Made by a program: the position numbers and the translations under genes. Of a DNA stretch of 64,000 bases, positions 1 through 8,134 are shown piece after piece (position 1 is the stretch's first letter; each line of letters starts with the position of its first letter). The notes beneath the pieces are model-generated. The model worked only from the letters and a program-made list of their open reading frames with translations. It had not been told where the DNA came from and did no database searches. The stretch spans positions 48,846 to 112,845 of the forward strand of contig JALNYK010000006.1 of the NCBI GenBank assembly GCA_023229845.1, read 5' to 3'. This DNA comes from Gallionella sp. Its GTDB lineage: Bacteria; Pseudomonadota; Gammaproteobacteria; Burkholderiales; Gallionellaceae.

Positions 1-42
1 GCTATGCAAGGCCATCGCGCCTCTTCTATAAATTCAAATTCC

Positions 43-151
43 GTCATTCCGGCGAAAGCCGGAATCCAGCGGTGTTAATTAACATGATTTTATGTCAGTG
101 CGTTGCACTGCCTGTTCTATTAACTGGACACCGGCCTTCGCCGGTGTGACG
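43..151. repeat. MITE-like palindromic repeat, family A
   Basis: The left arm GTCATTCCGGCGAAAGCCGG and the right arm CCGGCCTTCGCCGGTGTGAC are inverted copies separated by about 70 bases. Four more copies occur in this window (8007, 23341, 50261 and 56425), each about 110-130 bp with the same ends. The flanks ctataaattc and gaattttatag extend the palindrome imperfectly. No transposase is encoded, so this is a non-autonomous dispersed repeat. Confidence 0.8.
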
Positions 152-184
152 AATTTTATAGAGATGTCCTTGCGTAAATAAACA

Positions 185-204
185 GGGCGCGATGAATCGC
201 GCCC
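185..204. repeat. short inverted repeat in the prfA leader
   Basis: GGGCGCGAT, a GA loop, then ATCGCGCCC form a perfect 9-bp hairpin ending 16 bases before the prfA start codon. The sequence CCCTAC follows, as in other short dispersed repeats of this type; a cousin lies at 32777-32800. It could fold in the prfA mRNA leader, but no regulatory role is shown. Confidence 0.6.
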
Positions 205-220
205 CTACGGAAAGAACGAA

Positions 221-1306
221 ATGAAACCCAATATCGCCGCCAAGCTCGCTCAACTGAGCGAGCGCTTACAGGAAGTCGACCAGCTGCTTAGCACCGAAGA
301 GGCCACGCGCGACATGGACCAGTTCCGCAAGCTCAGCCGAGAGCGCGCCGAGCTGGAGCCGGTGGTGTCGCTGTACCACGCCTATCAGACCTGCCTGGCC
401 GACATCGACACCGCGAAGGAAATGGCGAGCGACCCCGAGATGCGCGAATTCGCCGAGGCCGAGATCGCGCAGGGCGAAGAGAAACTCGTCCAGCTGAACG
501 ACGAGTTGCAGGTGCAGCTGCTGCCGAAAGATCCCAACGACGAACGCAGCGTGTTCCTCGAAGTTCGTGCCGGCACCGGCGGCGACGAGGCCGCGCTTTT
601 CGCCGGTGATCTGTTTCGCATGTACTCGCGCTTCGCCGAACGTAAACGCTGGCAGGTCGAAATCATTTCCGAGAGCCCCGGCGAAATGGGCGGCTACAAG
701 GAAGTCATCGCGCGCATCGTTGGACAGGGCGCGTACTCGGTGCTGAAATTCGAGTCCGGCGCACACCGGGTGCAGCGCGTGCCCGCGACCGAAACGCAGG
801 GCCGCGTCCATACTTCCGCCTGCACCGTCGCGATCCTGCCGGAAGTGGACGACGTGGACGAAGTCACGCTGAACCCATCCGACCTGCGTATCGACACCTT
901 CCGCGCTTCCGGCGCGGGCGGCCAGCACATCAACAAGACCGACTCCGCGGTGCGCATCACCCACCTGCCGACCGGCGTCGTCGTCGAATGCCAGGACGGA
1001 CGCTCGCAGCACCAGAACAAGGCGCAGGCGATGCGCGTGCTGGCCGCGCGCATCATGGACGCGCAAGTGCGCGAACAGAACGCCAAGATCGCCGCCGAAC
1101 GCAAATCGCTGGTCGGCAGCGGCGACCGCTCCGAGCGCATCCGCACCTACAACTACCCCCAGGGCCGCGTCACCGACCACCGCATCAACCTCACGCTGTA
1201 CAAGATGGACGCGATCATGGACGGCGACATTTCCGAACTGACCGGCGCGCTGATGGCCGAGCACCAGGCCGAACAGCTCGCCGCGATGGCGGAAGAAAGC
1301 ATCTAG
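221..1306 (+). CDS. prfA: peptide chain release factor 1
   Basis: Class I release factor that reads UAA and UAG in the ribosomal A site and triggers hydrolysis of peptidyl-tRNA. The 361-residue length is normal. The catalytic GGQ motif is in [18 protein letters not shown] near residue 231, and the RF1-type PxT anticodon-mimic tripeptide is the PAT in [10 protein letters not shown] near residue 189, which separates it from RF2. The start ATG at 221 has a weak GGAAAG upstream. prmC, which methylates the GGQ glutamine, lies about 1 kb downstream; the usual prfA-prmC pair is here interrupted by an antitoxin and an AT-rich membrane gene. Confidence 0.97.
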   Translation: MKPNIAAKLAQLSERLQEVDQLLSTEEATRDMDQFRKLSRERAELEPVVSLYHAYQTCLADIDTAKEMASDPEMREFAEAEIAQGEEKLVQLNDELQVQLLPKDPNDERSVFLEVRAGTGGDEAALFAGDLFRMYSRFAERKRWQVEIISESPGEMGGYKEVIARIVGQGAYSVLKFESGAHRVQRVPATETQGRVHTSACTVAILPEVDDVDEVTLNPSDLRIDTFRASGAGGQHINKTDSAVRITHLPTGVVVECQDGRSQHQNKAQAMRVLAARIMDAQVREQNAKIAAERKSLVGSGDRSERIRTYNYPQGRVTDHRINLTLYKMDAIMDGDISELTGALMAEHQAEQLAAMAEESI

Positions 1307-1345
1307 GGGGAGCGGCTTTAGCCGCGATTGGCTGCCGAATTAACA

Positions 1346-1389
1346 GTAGGTCGGGCTGCGCCCGACATGGTGGGCGTAGCCCACCCTAC
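1346..1389. repeat. double palindrome (GTAGG...CCTAC)
   Basis: Outer arms GTAGG and CCTAC enclose two hairpins, TCGGGCTGCGCCCGA and TGGGCGTAGCCCA. The 260-base gap between prfA and the antitoxin gene otherwise shows no convincing gene. Related 'GTAGGTCGGG' palindromes occur at 38998-39074. Confidence 0.65.
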
Positions 1390-1572
1390 CAATGCAGTTT
1401 TGCCCGTTGGAATAAGTTTCAAACAAGCGCGACAGATGCTAGGTCGTTCGGGGATGTTGACCCCGCTTCAAGGGCGGGGTAGTGTTCGGCCCGTCGCTCA
1501 TGTCGATTCCAGTGAGCGCGAAAATGCCTCTCGGAAAAACGAGGAGCAGCAATCAAGCCAAGGGAAATGACC

Positions 1573-1758
1573 ATGTCCATCGCCGAACAGATTTACGAAG
1601 TCGCCAAGCCGCTGCCGGAACCGCGGGCCCTAGAAGCGCTGCACTTCATCGAATATCGCGCCGAAATTACCGACCTGACGAACGCGCAAGAAACCGTGAT
1701 GAAACATGTCTGGGACAACCAGGGCGACGAGGTCTGGAATGATGTTAAGTCCCTCTGA
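1573..1758 (+). CDS. DUF2281/VapB-like antitoxin
   Basis: Small acidic protein of 61 residues beginning MSIAEQIYEVAKPLPEPRAL and ending in HVWDNQGDEVWNDVKSL. The N-terminus and the VWDN..DEVWND tail are typical of DUF2281-type antitoxins that pair with MazF/PemK- or PIN-type toxins. ATG 1573 is preferred over ATG 1567 because AGGG at 1561-1564 is then correctly spaced. A toxin gene would be expected to overlap its 3' end; only a 12-codon remnant is there (1739-1777), so the antitoxin appears orphaned. Its function is assigned by sequence resemblance from memory only. Confidence 0.65.
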   Translation: MSIAEQIYEVAKPLPEPRALEALHFIEYRAEITDLTNAQETVMKHVWDNQGDEVWNDVKSL

Positions 1759-1777
1759 CATCGTCCGTTACGCATGA
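1739..1777 (+). pseudogene. remnant of a MazF-like toxin start
   Basis: A reading frame overlapping the antitoxin stop reads MMLSPSDIVRYA and then stops at TGA 1775-1777. In intact modules of this type the toxin starts at this place with a similar GDIV-type N-terminus, so this looks like the first dozen codons of a toxin whose body was replaced. The stop overlaps the ATG of the following membrane gene as ATGA. The identification is an inference from position and a very short match. Confidence 0.35.
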
Positions 1778-2247
1778 TAAAAAACTATTTCTCTGGGCCA
1801 ATCCAGTTGCTGCGCGATGCGCGGGGTGCTTATCTCAACTTCCTTCGAAATTTAACGCCGCAAATTTTTCTCTTTTCGCTCACATTAATTTTAGGGAGAA
1901 AACTTGATTTCTCCCGTTTCGACATTAACAACGCCACACTGACTTTCGCGTTTTTCTTTTTTCTTGGATTATTCCTTCTCTCATTCATCGCAAATGCATC
2001 TCTTTTTTACGAAGAGGCATTCGCCGAACTTACGGCTTGGCGCAAAGAAAAGCATATACAACTAAAGTCTGAGAACTATAAGGGGTTCCCCTATTTTGGA
2101 GCGATGACTCTTGCTGTTTGGAAGGAGCGCCGCGTTGAATTCATTATTGCAGCCTTATTTCCCACTCTCATGCAGTTCATATTTGCTGGTGTAGTAGGCG
2201 CAGCCATTCTTTCGACCACCAATATGCTTCATAGCATCCACGGTTGA
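1774..2247 (+). CDS. AT-rich membrane protein of unknown function
   Basis: 157 residues with three predicted membrane segments: roughly residues 27-45 (LTPQIFLFSLTLILG), 54-80 (TLTFAFFFFLGLFLLSFIA) and 124-150. A basic stretch follows the second segment (WRKEKH). I do not recognise the family. Base composition and codon use are clearly more AT-rich than prfA and prmC on either side, which suggests horizontal acquisition. The start ATG overlaps the stop of the toxin remnant, so it may be translated by coupling. Confidence 0.6.
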   Translation: MIKNYFSGPIQLLRDARGAYLNFLRNLTPQIFLFSLTLILGRKLDFSRFDINNATLTFAFFFFLGLFLLSFIANASLFYEEAFAELTAWRKEKHIQLKSENYKGFPYFGAMTLAVWKERRVEFIIAALFPTLMQFIFAGVVGAAILSTTNMLHSIHG

Positions 2248-2299
2248 ACTCAACGGCCAAACGCCAAAGCCACCCCTTAGCTCTCCAGAAAGTCATCAT

Positions 2300-3169
2300 T
2301 TGTCGTACGCCATCCAATCCCTCCTGACGCAGGACAGAGCCGCGCTGGAATCCGCGCTATCGCTGGATTCCACCACCGCCCGCATCGAAGTGCAGATGTT
2401 GTTGCAGCATGTGTTGGGCGTCAATCGCGCGTATCTGCTGGCGCATTCCGAGCGGGAGCTGGACGAGGCGGAAACCGCAGCTTATCGCGCGCTGTTGCAG
2501 CGTCGCCTCGCGGGTGAGCCGTTGGCATACATCCTCGGCGAGCGCGAGTTTTTCGGGCTTAACTTCAAGGTCTCGCCCGCGACGCTGATCCCGCGGCCCG
2601 ATACCGAACTGCTGGTCGAGCTAGCGTTGCAGCGCATCCCGCACGGGCTTGTACTCGACCTCGGCACCGGCAGCGGGGCGATCGCGCTGTCCATCGCGCA
2701 CTCACGGCCAGATGTCGAGGTGACGGCGGTGGATGCGTCCGCCGAGGCGCTGGAGGTCGCGTGCGAGAATACGCGGCGATTGAATATTTCCAATGCGCGC
2801 TTCATACAAAGCGACTGGTTCTCAGCACTGACCGGCGAGCGCTTCGACCTGATCGTTTCCAACCCCCCCTATATCGAAGACGCCGACGCGCATCTGGAAC
2901 AGGGCGATTTGCGTTTCGAACCTCGGTCGGCGCTGGCTTCCGGTGCGGACGGGCTGGACGATATTCGCCGCATCATCTCCGATGCGAAAAAACACCTCAA
3001 CGACAGCGGTTGGCTGATGTTCGAGCACGGTTACGACCAGGCTACGCGGGTGCGCGAGTTGCTCGAAGCAAGCGGGTTCGTCGAGGTGTTTTCGGCGCGC
3101 GACCTGTCCGGCATCGAGCGCGTCAGCGGCGGGCGATACGCCGGTGCAAGCACGCAAGCGATTCGATAG
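2300..3169 (+). CDS. prmC: release factor glutamine N5-methyltransferase
   Basis: SAM-dependent methyltransferase that modifies the GGQ glutamine of RF1 and RF2. The 289-residue protein has the helical N-terminal domain, the SAM-binding stretch VLDLGTGSGAIALSIA (about residues 120-135) and the hallmark SNPPYIED motif of N5-glutamine methyltransferases. The start codon is TTG at 2300. Its substrate gene prfA lies just upstream, as is usual in bacteria, although an accessory insertion separates them here. Confidence 0.95.
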   Translation: MSYAIQSLLTQDRAALESALSLDSTTARIEVQMLLQHVLGVNRAYLLAHSERELDEAETAAYRALLQRRLAGEPLAYILGEREFFGLNFKVSPATLIPRPDTELLVELALQRIPHGLVLDLGTGSGAIALSIAHSRPDVEVTAVDASAEALEVACENTRRLNISNARFIQSDWFSALTGERFDLIVSNPPYIEDADAHLEQGDLRFEPRSALASGADGLDDIRRIISDAKKHLNDSGWLMFEHGYDQATRVRELLEASGFVEVFSARDLSGIERVSGGRYAGASTQAIR

Positions 3170-3177
3170 CCCGATGT

Positions 3178-3183
3178 TATAAT
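3178..3183 (+). promoter_or_regulatory. candidate -10 box for argS
   Basis: A perfect TATAAT lies 23 bases upstream of the argS start and is followed by a GC-rich discriminator CCGCGCC. No good -35 hexamer sits 16-18 bases upstream (the sequence there is CACGCAAGCG), so the promoter is only partly supported. Confidence 0.4.
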
Positions 3184-3206
3184 CCGCGCCTCTTAAAAGG
3201 TGCCTC

Positions 3207-4883
3207 ATGTCCGTCGTCCTGAATTTCAAATCCCATCTTTCCGACTTGTTCGCGCAGGCGTTGCGCGAAGTCGCTCCCGAACATGCCGATACGGTGATCC
3301 TGATCGAGCGCCCCAAGCAGGCGTCGCACGGCGATTACGCCTGCAACCTGGCGATGCAGTTGGCACGCCCGTTGCGCAAGTCGCCGCGCGATATCGCGAA
3401 TGCACTGATCGCGGCGCTGCCACAGTCCGAGGCCGTCGCCAAGGTGGAGATCGCCGGCGCGGGCTTCATCAACGTGTTCATCGCGACGGCGGCCAAGCAG
3501 CGCGCGGTGCACGGCGTGCTGGCGGCGGGCGCGGGCTACGGCCATGTGCATACGGGACAGGGGCGCAAGGTGGGCGTGGAGTTCGTTTCCGCGAATCCGA
3601 CCGGGCCTTTGCATGTCGGCCACGGGCGCGGTGCTGCGGTGGGCGATTGCCTGTGTAACGTGCTGCATGCGGCGGGCTGGAACGTGACGCGCGAGTTTTA
3701 CTACAACGATGCGGGCGCGCAGATCGACAACCTGACTTTGTCGGTGCAGCTGCGCTGCAAAGGCGTCACGCCGGACGATCCGTCTTGGCCCGAGTCGGGC
3801 TATCGCGGCGACTACATCATGGATGTGGCGCGCAGCTACATGGCGAAGGAGACCGTAGAGGCGGACGATCAGCACATCACCGGCAAGGGCGATGTCAACG
3901 ATGCCGAGGCGATCCGCCATTTCGCCGTGGCCTATCTGCGCCGCGAGCAAGACTTGGACCTGCGCGCATTCCAGGTGGAGTTCGACGTGTTCTCGCTAGA
4001 GTCTGCGCTGTACACCGAAGGCAAGGTCGAAGCGACGGTGCAGAAGCTGATCGCCAGCGGCCACACCTACGAGCAGGATGCTGCGCTGTGGCTGCGCACC
4101 ACCGATTTCGGCGACGACAAGGATCGCGTGATGCGCAAGTCCGACGGCGGCTACACCTACTTCGTGCCGGACGTGGCCTACCATCTGGAGAAGTGGAAGC
4201 GCGGTTTCGTGCGCGTCATCAACGAGCAGGGCTCCGATCACCATTCCACGATCACGAGGGTGCGAGCCGGCCTGCAGGCGCTGGATGCGGGCATCCCTCA
4301 GGGCTGGCCGGACTATGTGCTGCACCAGATGGTGACGGTGCTGAAGAACGGCGAAGAGGTGAAGATCTCCAAGCGCGCGGGCAGCTATGTGACGTTGCGC
4401 GACCTGATCGACGAAGTGGGCTGCGATGCGACGCGCTACTTCCTCGCCGCGCGCTCGCCCGATTCGCAACTGGTGTTCGACATCGATCTCGCGAAATCGC
4501 AGAGCAACGACAATCCCGTCTATTACATCCAGTACGCCCACGCGCGCATCCACGCGGTGCTGGCGCAATGGGGCGGCGACCGCCAGAGCCTGCACCATGC
4601 CGATGTGAGCCCGTTGTCCAGCGATTACGAGACGCAGTTGCTGCAAAAGATGATCGACCTCCCCGAAGTGATCGAGCGCTCGGCGGAAGAGCTGGCACCG
4701 CATCTGATCGCGTTCTACCTGAAGGATTTGGCCGCGGATTTCCACAGTTACTATAATGCGTCGCGCTTCTTGGTCGATGACGAGCAGGTCAAGCTGGCGC
4801 GTCTGGCATTGATCGAAGCGTTGGCGCAAGTGCTGAAGAACGGCTTGGCGCTGCTCGGCGTCAGCGCACCGGAACAAATGTAA
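3207..4883 (+). CDS. argS: arginyl-tRNA synthetase
   Basis: Class Ia aminoacyl-tRNA synthetase that charges tRNA-Arg. The 558 residues include the N-terminal Add-1 domain, the HIGH signature in [18 protein letters not shown] near residue 137, the degenerate KMSKS loop [12 protein letters not shown] near residue 386, and the DALR anticodon-binding C-terminus. The start ATG at 3207 follows AAAAGGTGCCTC. A SPOR protein and dsbA follow closely, so argS probably heads a short operon. A tRNA-Arg gene is also in this window, at the far right edge. Confidence 0.97.
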   Translation: MSVVLNFKSHLSDLFAQALREVAPEHADTVILIERPKQASHGDYACNLAMQLARPLRKSPRDIANALIAALPQSEAVAKVEIAGAGFINVFIATAAKQRAVHGVLAAGAGYGHVHTGQGRKVGVEFVSANPTGPLHVGHGRGAAVGDCLCNVLHAAGWNVTREFYYNDAGAQIDNLTLSVQLRCKGVTPDDPSWPESGYRGDYIMDVARSYMAKETVEADDQHITGKGDVNDAEAIRHFAVAYLRREQDLDLRAFQVEFDVFSLESALYTEGKVEATVQKLIASGHTYEQDAALWLRTTDFGDDKDRVMRKSDGGYTYFVPDVAYHLEKWKRGFVRVINEQGSDHHSTITRVRAGLQALDAGIPQGWPDYVLHQMVTVLKNGEEVKISKRAGSYVTLRDLIDEVGCDATRYFLAARSPDSQLVFDIDLAKSQSNDNPVYYIQYAHARIHAVLAQWGGDRQSLHHADVSPLSSDYETQLLQKMIDLPEVIERSAEELAPHLIAFYLKDLAADFHSYYNASRFLVDDEQVKLARLALIEALAQVLKNGLALLGVSAPEQM

Positions 4884-4896
4884 GGAACGAAAAGAG

Positions 4897-5493
4897 ATGA
4901 GCAAAAATCCTGGCAACAAATCGGCCGCGCCGCGCAAGAGCGGCAGCCCGCTGCTGACCGGCATTCTGGTCGGCATGATTATCGGCGTCGCGATGGCGGC
5001 CGGACTGGCTTGGTTCATCATGAAGTCGCCCAGCCCCTTCGTGCAGAAGGAGCAGGTCGTGGTCAAACCGCCGGTGACAGAAGTTAAGCAGAAAGCCTCC
5101 GCCGCTGCGCCGGCAGCCCCTGTTGCCGCCCAATCCGAAATCGCCGCCTCCGGCGTGGCCGGTGACAAGCCGCGCTTCGAGTTCTACAAGGTGCTGACCG
5201 ACAAGCCGGATGCCGGCACTCCGGTCAAGCCCGCCGACAAGGCGATCGAGGCCAAGCCGGTCGCCCAATACCTGCAGGCCGGTTCGTTCGCCAATGCCGA
5301 CGATGCTGAGAATCTCAAGGCCAAGCTCGCCCTCCTCGGTGTCGAGGCCGCCATTCAGACCGTGACGATTCCCGACAAGGGCATACGGCATCGCGTGCGC
5401 CTCGGGCCATACAGGAGTGCGGACGAAATGAATCGTGCGCGCACCACGTTGAAACAAAACGGGGTCGATAGTACTCCAATCCCCGCGCAATAA
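4897..5493 (+). CDS. membrane-anchored SPOR domain protein
   Basis: 198-residue bitopic protein with a short basic cytoplasmic N-terminus, one membrane segment at about residues 19-42 (LLTGILVGMIIGVAMAAGLAWF), an Ala/Pro/Lys-rich periplasmic linker and a C-terminal SPOR domain (about 120-195) with the YLQAGSFANADDAENLKAKL start and the RVRLGPY motif. SPOR domains bind denuded glycan strands at the septum, so a cell-division or cell-wall role is likely. The layout resembles FtsN and DedD, but there is not enough to name it. It lies 13 bases after argS and 26 before dsbA. Confidence 0.85.
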   Translation: MSKNPGNKSAAPRKSGSPLLTGILVGMIIGVAMAAGLAWFIMKSPSPFVQKEQVVVKPPVTEVKQKASAAAPAAPVAAQSEIAASGVAGDKPRFEFYKVLTDKPDAGTPVKPADKAIEAKPVAQYLQAGSFANADDAENLKAKLALLGVEAAIQTVTIPDKGIRHRVRLGPYRSADEMNRARTTLKQNGVDSTPIPAQ

Positions 5494-5519
5494 TCGCGTA
5501 TCGATAAAAGGAGCGAGAA

Positions 5520-6140
5520 GTGAGAAACGTCATCAAGAGTCTGGTCGTCGCCGCTGCACTGCTGTTCGGTTCCACGGCATGTTCCGAAGAAGCAAACCAG
5601 GGTTACACCATGCTGGTTCCGGCGCAGCCGGCCGGTGCCAAGAAGATCGAAGTGCTGGAGTTCTTCTCTTACGGTTGTTCGCATTGCTTTCACTTGCATC
5701 ATGACCTGGGCGCCTGGGCGAAGAAGATGCCCAAGGATGTCGAGCTGGTCTATGTGCCGGTGATCTTCCGCGACTCCGCCGAGCCGCTGGCGCGCACCTA
5801 TTACGCGCTGGAGAGCATGCCCAATTTCGAGAAGATGCACGACGCCGTCTATCGCGGCATGCATGTGGAGAACGCCGAGCTGTTCGACCTCGATTCGATC
5901 GCCTCCTTCGTCGCGAAGCGCGGCGCGGATCGCACTAAGTTCACCGCGGCCTACAACTCGTTCTCGATGTCCAGCCGCATCTCGCGCGCCAAGCAGATGA
6001 TCCGAAGCTACGCTATCCAAGGCACGCCGACGCTGATCGTGGACGGCAAGTATGTGATCACCGGCCTGCAGCCCGCCGACACCATCCGCGTGCTGGATGC
6101 AGTGATCGCCAAGGCGCGGAAAGAGCGCGGCAAGAAGTAA
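5520..6140 (+). CDS. dsbA: thiol:disulfide interchange protein, DsbA family
   Basis: Periplasmic thioredoxin-fold oxidase that introduces disulfides into exported proteins. The 206-residue precursor has a signal peptide (about residues 1-20, with a Cys at 21 but no convincing lipobox) and the active site FFSYGCSHCFHLHH with C53 and C56. The cis-Pro loop is in QGTPTLIVDGKY near residue 170. The GTG start at 5520 is preceded by AAAAGGAGCGAGAA. It is co-directional with argS and the SPOR gene and is followed immediately by a dehydrogenase gene. Confidence 0.93.
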   Translation: MRNVIKSLVVAAALLFGSTACSEEANQGYTMLVPAQPAGAKKIEVLEFFSYGCSHCFHLHHDLGAWAKKMPKDVELVYVPVIFRDSAEPLARTYYALESMPNFEKMHDAVYRGMHVENAELFDLDSIASFVAKRGADRTKFTAAYNSFSMSSRISRAKQMIRSYAIQGTPTLIVDGKYVITGLQPADTIRVLDAVIAKARKERGKK

Positions 6141-6962
6141 GTGAAGGTAGTCATATCTGGCGCGTCCAGCGGCCTCGGTTTGGCGTTGGCGCGCCATTAT
6201 CTTGAGCGGGGTGCGGTGGTCGGCGTCTACGCCCGCCGCGCTGAATTGTTGCAAGCCCTTGCAGAGCAATTTCCAGAACAGGTTCATATTTACCCGCTGG
6301 ACGTGCGCGATGCCGCTGCCCAACAGGCTGCCGCCGCCGATTTCATCGCTCGCGTCGGCACACCTGACATCGTGATTGCGAATGCCGGCGTCAGCATAGG
6401 CACGCTGACCCACTACGCCGAAGATAACGAGGTGTTCCGGCATGTGATGGACATCAACGTGCTGGGCGCGGTGCAGACCTTCCAGCCGTTTCTGGATGCG
6501 ATGCGCGACGCGGGGCGCGGCCACCCCTCTCCTCAATCCTCTCCCGCAAGCGGGAGAGGAAGCAAACGAGAAAAACATTTCACTCTTGTGGGCATCGCCA
6601 GCGTCGCGGGCTTCCGCGGCCTGCCCGGCTCCGGCGCGTATTCCGCCTCCAAGGCCGCGCTGATCTCCTATCTGGAAAGCCTGCGTCAGGAACTGCGCGG
6701 CAGCGGCGTCAAAGTGGTCACCATCTGCCCCGGCTACATCCGCACGCCGATGACCGACATCAACCCCTATCCCATGCCCTTCATGCTGGAGGCCGACGAG
6801 GCCGCACGTCGCATCGCGCGCGTTATCGAGCGCGGCTGCTCGTTCAAGGTCGTGCCCTGGCAGATGGGCGTGGTCGGCGGATTGCTGAAACTGCTGCCGA
6901 ACTGGCTGTTCGATCTGGCGTTCGCGAAGGTGAAGCGCAAGCCGCGCGGCACGCTGAGCTAG
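6141..6962 (+). CDS. short-chain dehydrogenase/reductase
   Basis: NAD(P)-dependent SDR of 273 residues. It shows the dinucleotide motif GASSGLG near residue 7, IANAGVS, the catalytic serine in GIASVAGF and the YSASK pair, so the active site is complete; the substrate is unknown. The GTG start directly follows the dsbA stop with no spacer. Residues about 128-143 (HPSPQSSPASGRGS) are extra compared with normal SDRs and are encoded by a palindromic repeat at 6522-6570, inserted in frame before the serine strand. Confidence 0.9.
   Translation: MKVVISGASSGLGLALARHYLERGAVVGVYARRAELLQALAEQFPEQVHIYPLDVRDAAAQQAAAADFIARVGTPDIVIANAGVSIGTLTHYAEDNEVFRHVMDINVLGAVQTFQPFLDAMRDAGRGHPSPQSSPASGRGSKREKHFTLVGIASVAGFRGLPGSGAYSASKAALISYLESLRQELRGSGVKVVTICPGYIRTPMTDINPYPMPFMLEADEAARRIARVIERGCSFKVVPWQMGVVGGLLKLLPNWLFDLAFAKVKRKPRGTLS
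6522..6570. repeat. palindromic repeat, family B, inside the SDR gene
   Basis: The core at 6538-6559 is CCTCTCCCGC and its inverse GCGGGAGAGG around an AA. The same element is intergenic at 26150 and 58991 and coding at 21944. Here it is read through in frame and adds about 15 low-complexity residues to the dehydrogenase. Confidence 0.85.
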
Positions 6963-6987
6963 GAAGTTATCTTTCAAACCGAAAACC

Positions 6988-7136
6988 TTTTTGTCCACGG
7001 AAAACACGGAAGACACGGAAAATAAGAACAAAGCAAATGCATCTTGCGGTGAGCTTCATCATGCTATGGATGGAGCGTTGTTTCGCCTTTCGCCTTTCGC
7101 CTTTTTCCGTGCTTTTCGTGTTTTCCGTGGACAAAT
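6988..7136. repeat. inverted-repeat pair, family C (CCACGGAAAACACGG)
   Basis: The left arm 6988-7022 (TTTGTCCACGGAAAACACGG and onward) and the right arm 7102-7136 (its near-perfect inverse ending TTTTCCGTGGACAAA) enclose about 80 bp. The pair sits between the convergent ends of the SDR and ligE genes and could act as a shared terminator or mRNA 3' stabiliser. A second pair with the same total span lies at 25517-25657. Confidence 0.75.
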
Positions 7137-7141
7137 GTTTT

Positions 7142-7996
7142 TTACGGATTCATGTCCGCCCGCACCCTGAGAAATCTCGCGAAGCGCGGGATGCCGGTCT
7201 TTTCGTTCAGCCCGTTGTAGCGATAGCTCACCCAGATGCCCAACGGCGGCGGATCGTGGCGTTCCGCATCGGAAAACCCTGCGCCCAGCCGGAAGCGCAG
7301 CCCCTCGGGCGACTCCACTTCCAGCGCGCCCAGCATGCCCGCGAACTTGCCCTTGCCCGGCAGGTGCGCCACGACCTTGGCCTCGGCATCCTGGAAGGGC
7401 TTGAGCTTGAGCAGGTCGTCGTTGCGCTCGGCGCGATACAGCGACGAGCCACGATGCAGCATCAGTCCTTCGCCGCTCTGTCTGACGATGCGCTTCAGCA
7501 GCGTTTGCAGCTCGTTCCGGTCCGCCACCTTGAATTGTGCGACCTGTTGCAGCCAGGGCTGGCCGACTCGCGCGACGAGCTGTTGCAACGCCGCATTGCG
7601 CTCGTCGAACGTGCCGGGGTGCGCGGGCAGGTCGAACGCCATGAAGCGCAGCTTGCGCCACGCCGCATCGTCGGGCGTCTGCTGCCGGACGACGGAAACC
7701 GTCTGCGCGAATTGTCCGCGCGCGATCCACAGCTCGCCGTCCAGCGGCGTATCCGGCCAGCCGGCGGTGAACCACGATGGCGCATGGACGATCTCGCCGC
7801 CGCGCGTCAGTAACTGGCGACCGTCCCAATAACCGCGCATGCCGTCGAGCTTTTCGCTGACCAGGTATTCGGCCAGAGGGATCTCGTCGCGATAGATGTT
7901 CGCCAGCATCAGCGGCGGAGGTTCGCCGGCGAAAAGCGGAGTGGGTAGTTGCAGCAGGTAGAGCGCGAGCAGGAACGATGCGAGCAACTGCTTCAT
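7142..7996 (-). CDS. ligE: periplasmic ATP-dependent DNA ligase, Lig E type
   Basis: Minimal ATP-dependent DNA ligase with an export signal. From ATG 7996 the 284-residue product starts MKQLLASFLLALYLLQLPTP, a clear signal peptide, followed by the nucleotidyltransferase domain with adenylated lysine K49 in EKLDGMRG (motif I), LDGELW (motif III), GEGLMLH (motif IV), LKLKPF (motif V) and a C-terminal OB fold (GALEVES, RFRLGAGFSD). ATG 7996 is preferred to GTG 8002 because GGGAG at 8002-8006 then has a 5-base spacer. Lig E enzymes are thought to act on extracellular or incoming DNA. Confidence 0.88.
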   Translation of the reverse strand: MKQLLASFLLALYLLQLPTPLFAGEPPPLMLANIYRDEIPLAEYLVSEKLDGMRGYWDGRQLLTRGGEIVHAPSWFTAGWPDTPLDGELWIARGQFAQTVSVVRQQTPDDAAWRKLRFMAFDLPAHPGTFDERNAALQQLVARVGQPWLQQVAQFKVADRNELQTLLKRIVRQSGEGLMLHRGSSLYRAERNDDLLKLKPFQDAEAKVVAHLPGKGKFAGMLGALEVESPEGLRFRLGAGFSDAERHDPPPLGIWVSYRYNGLNEKTGIPRFARFLRVRADMNP

Positions 7997-8006
7997 TTTC
8001 ACTCCC

Positions 8007-8129
8007 GTCCTTCCGGCGAAGGCCGGAATCCAGATGAAAAAAATATCCCGCGTAGCGGCCAGTGCCTTGGGTTTTGTCCGCTACGCGGTCTGCTGATTCT
8101 GCTGGATACCGGCCTTCGCCGGTATGACG
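8007..8129. repeat. MITE-like palindromic repeat, family A
   Basis: Left end CCTTCCGGCGAAGGCCGGAA and right end TACCGGCCTTCGCCGGTATG, with an inner segment that itself contains an inverted CCGCGTAGCGG / CCGCTACGCGG. It fills nearly the whole gatB-ligE gap. Confidence 0.8.
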
Positions 8130-8134
8130 GCTTA

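Noticed and set aside
266..1264. Long minus-strand frame opposite prfA
   Set aside because: Shadow of a GC-rich gene; low-complexity His/Arg/Ala-rich product without family features. Many similar long frames opposite real genes were left out for the same reason.
7037..7813. 258-codon plus-strand frame opposite ligE
   Set aside because: The minus strand encodes a complete ligase with all motifs; the plus frame begins inside a repeat and has no recognisable domain.
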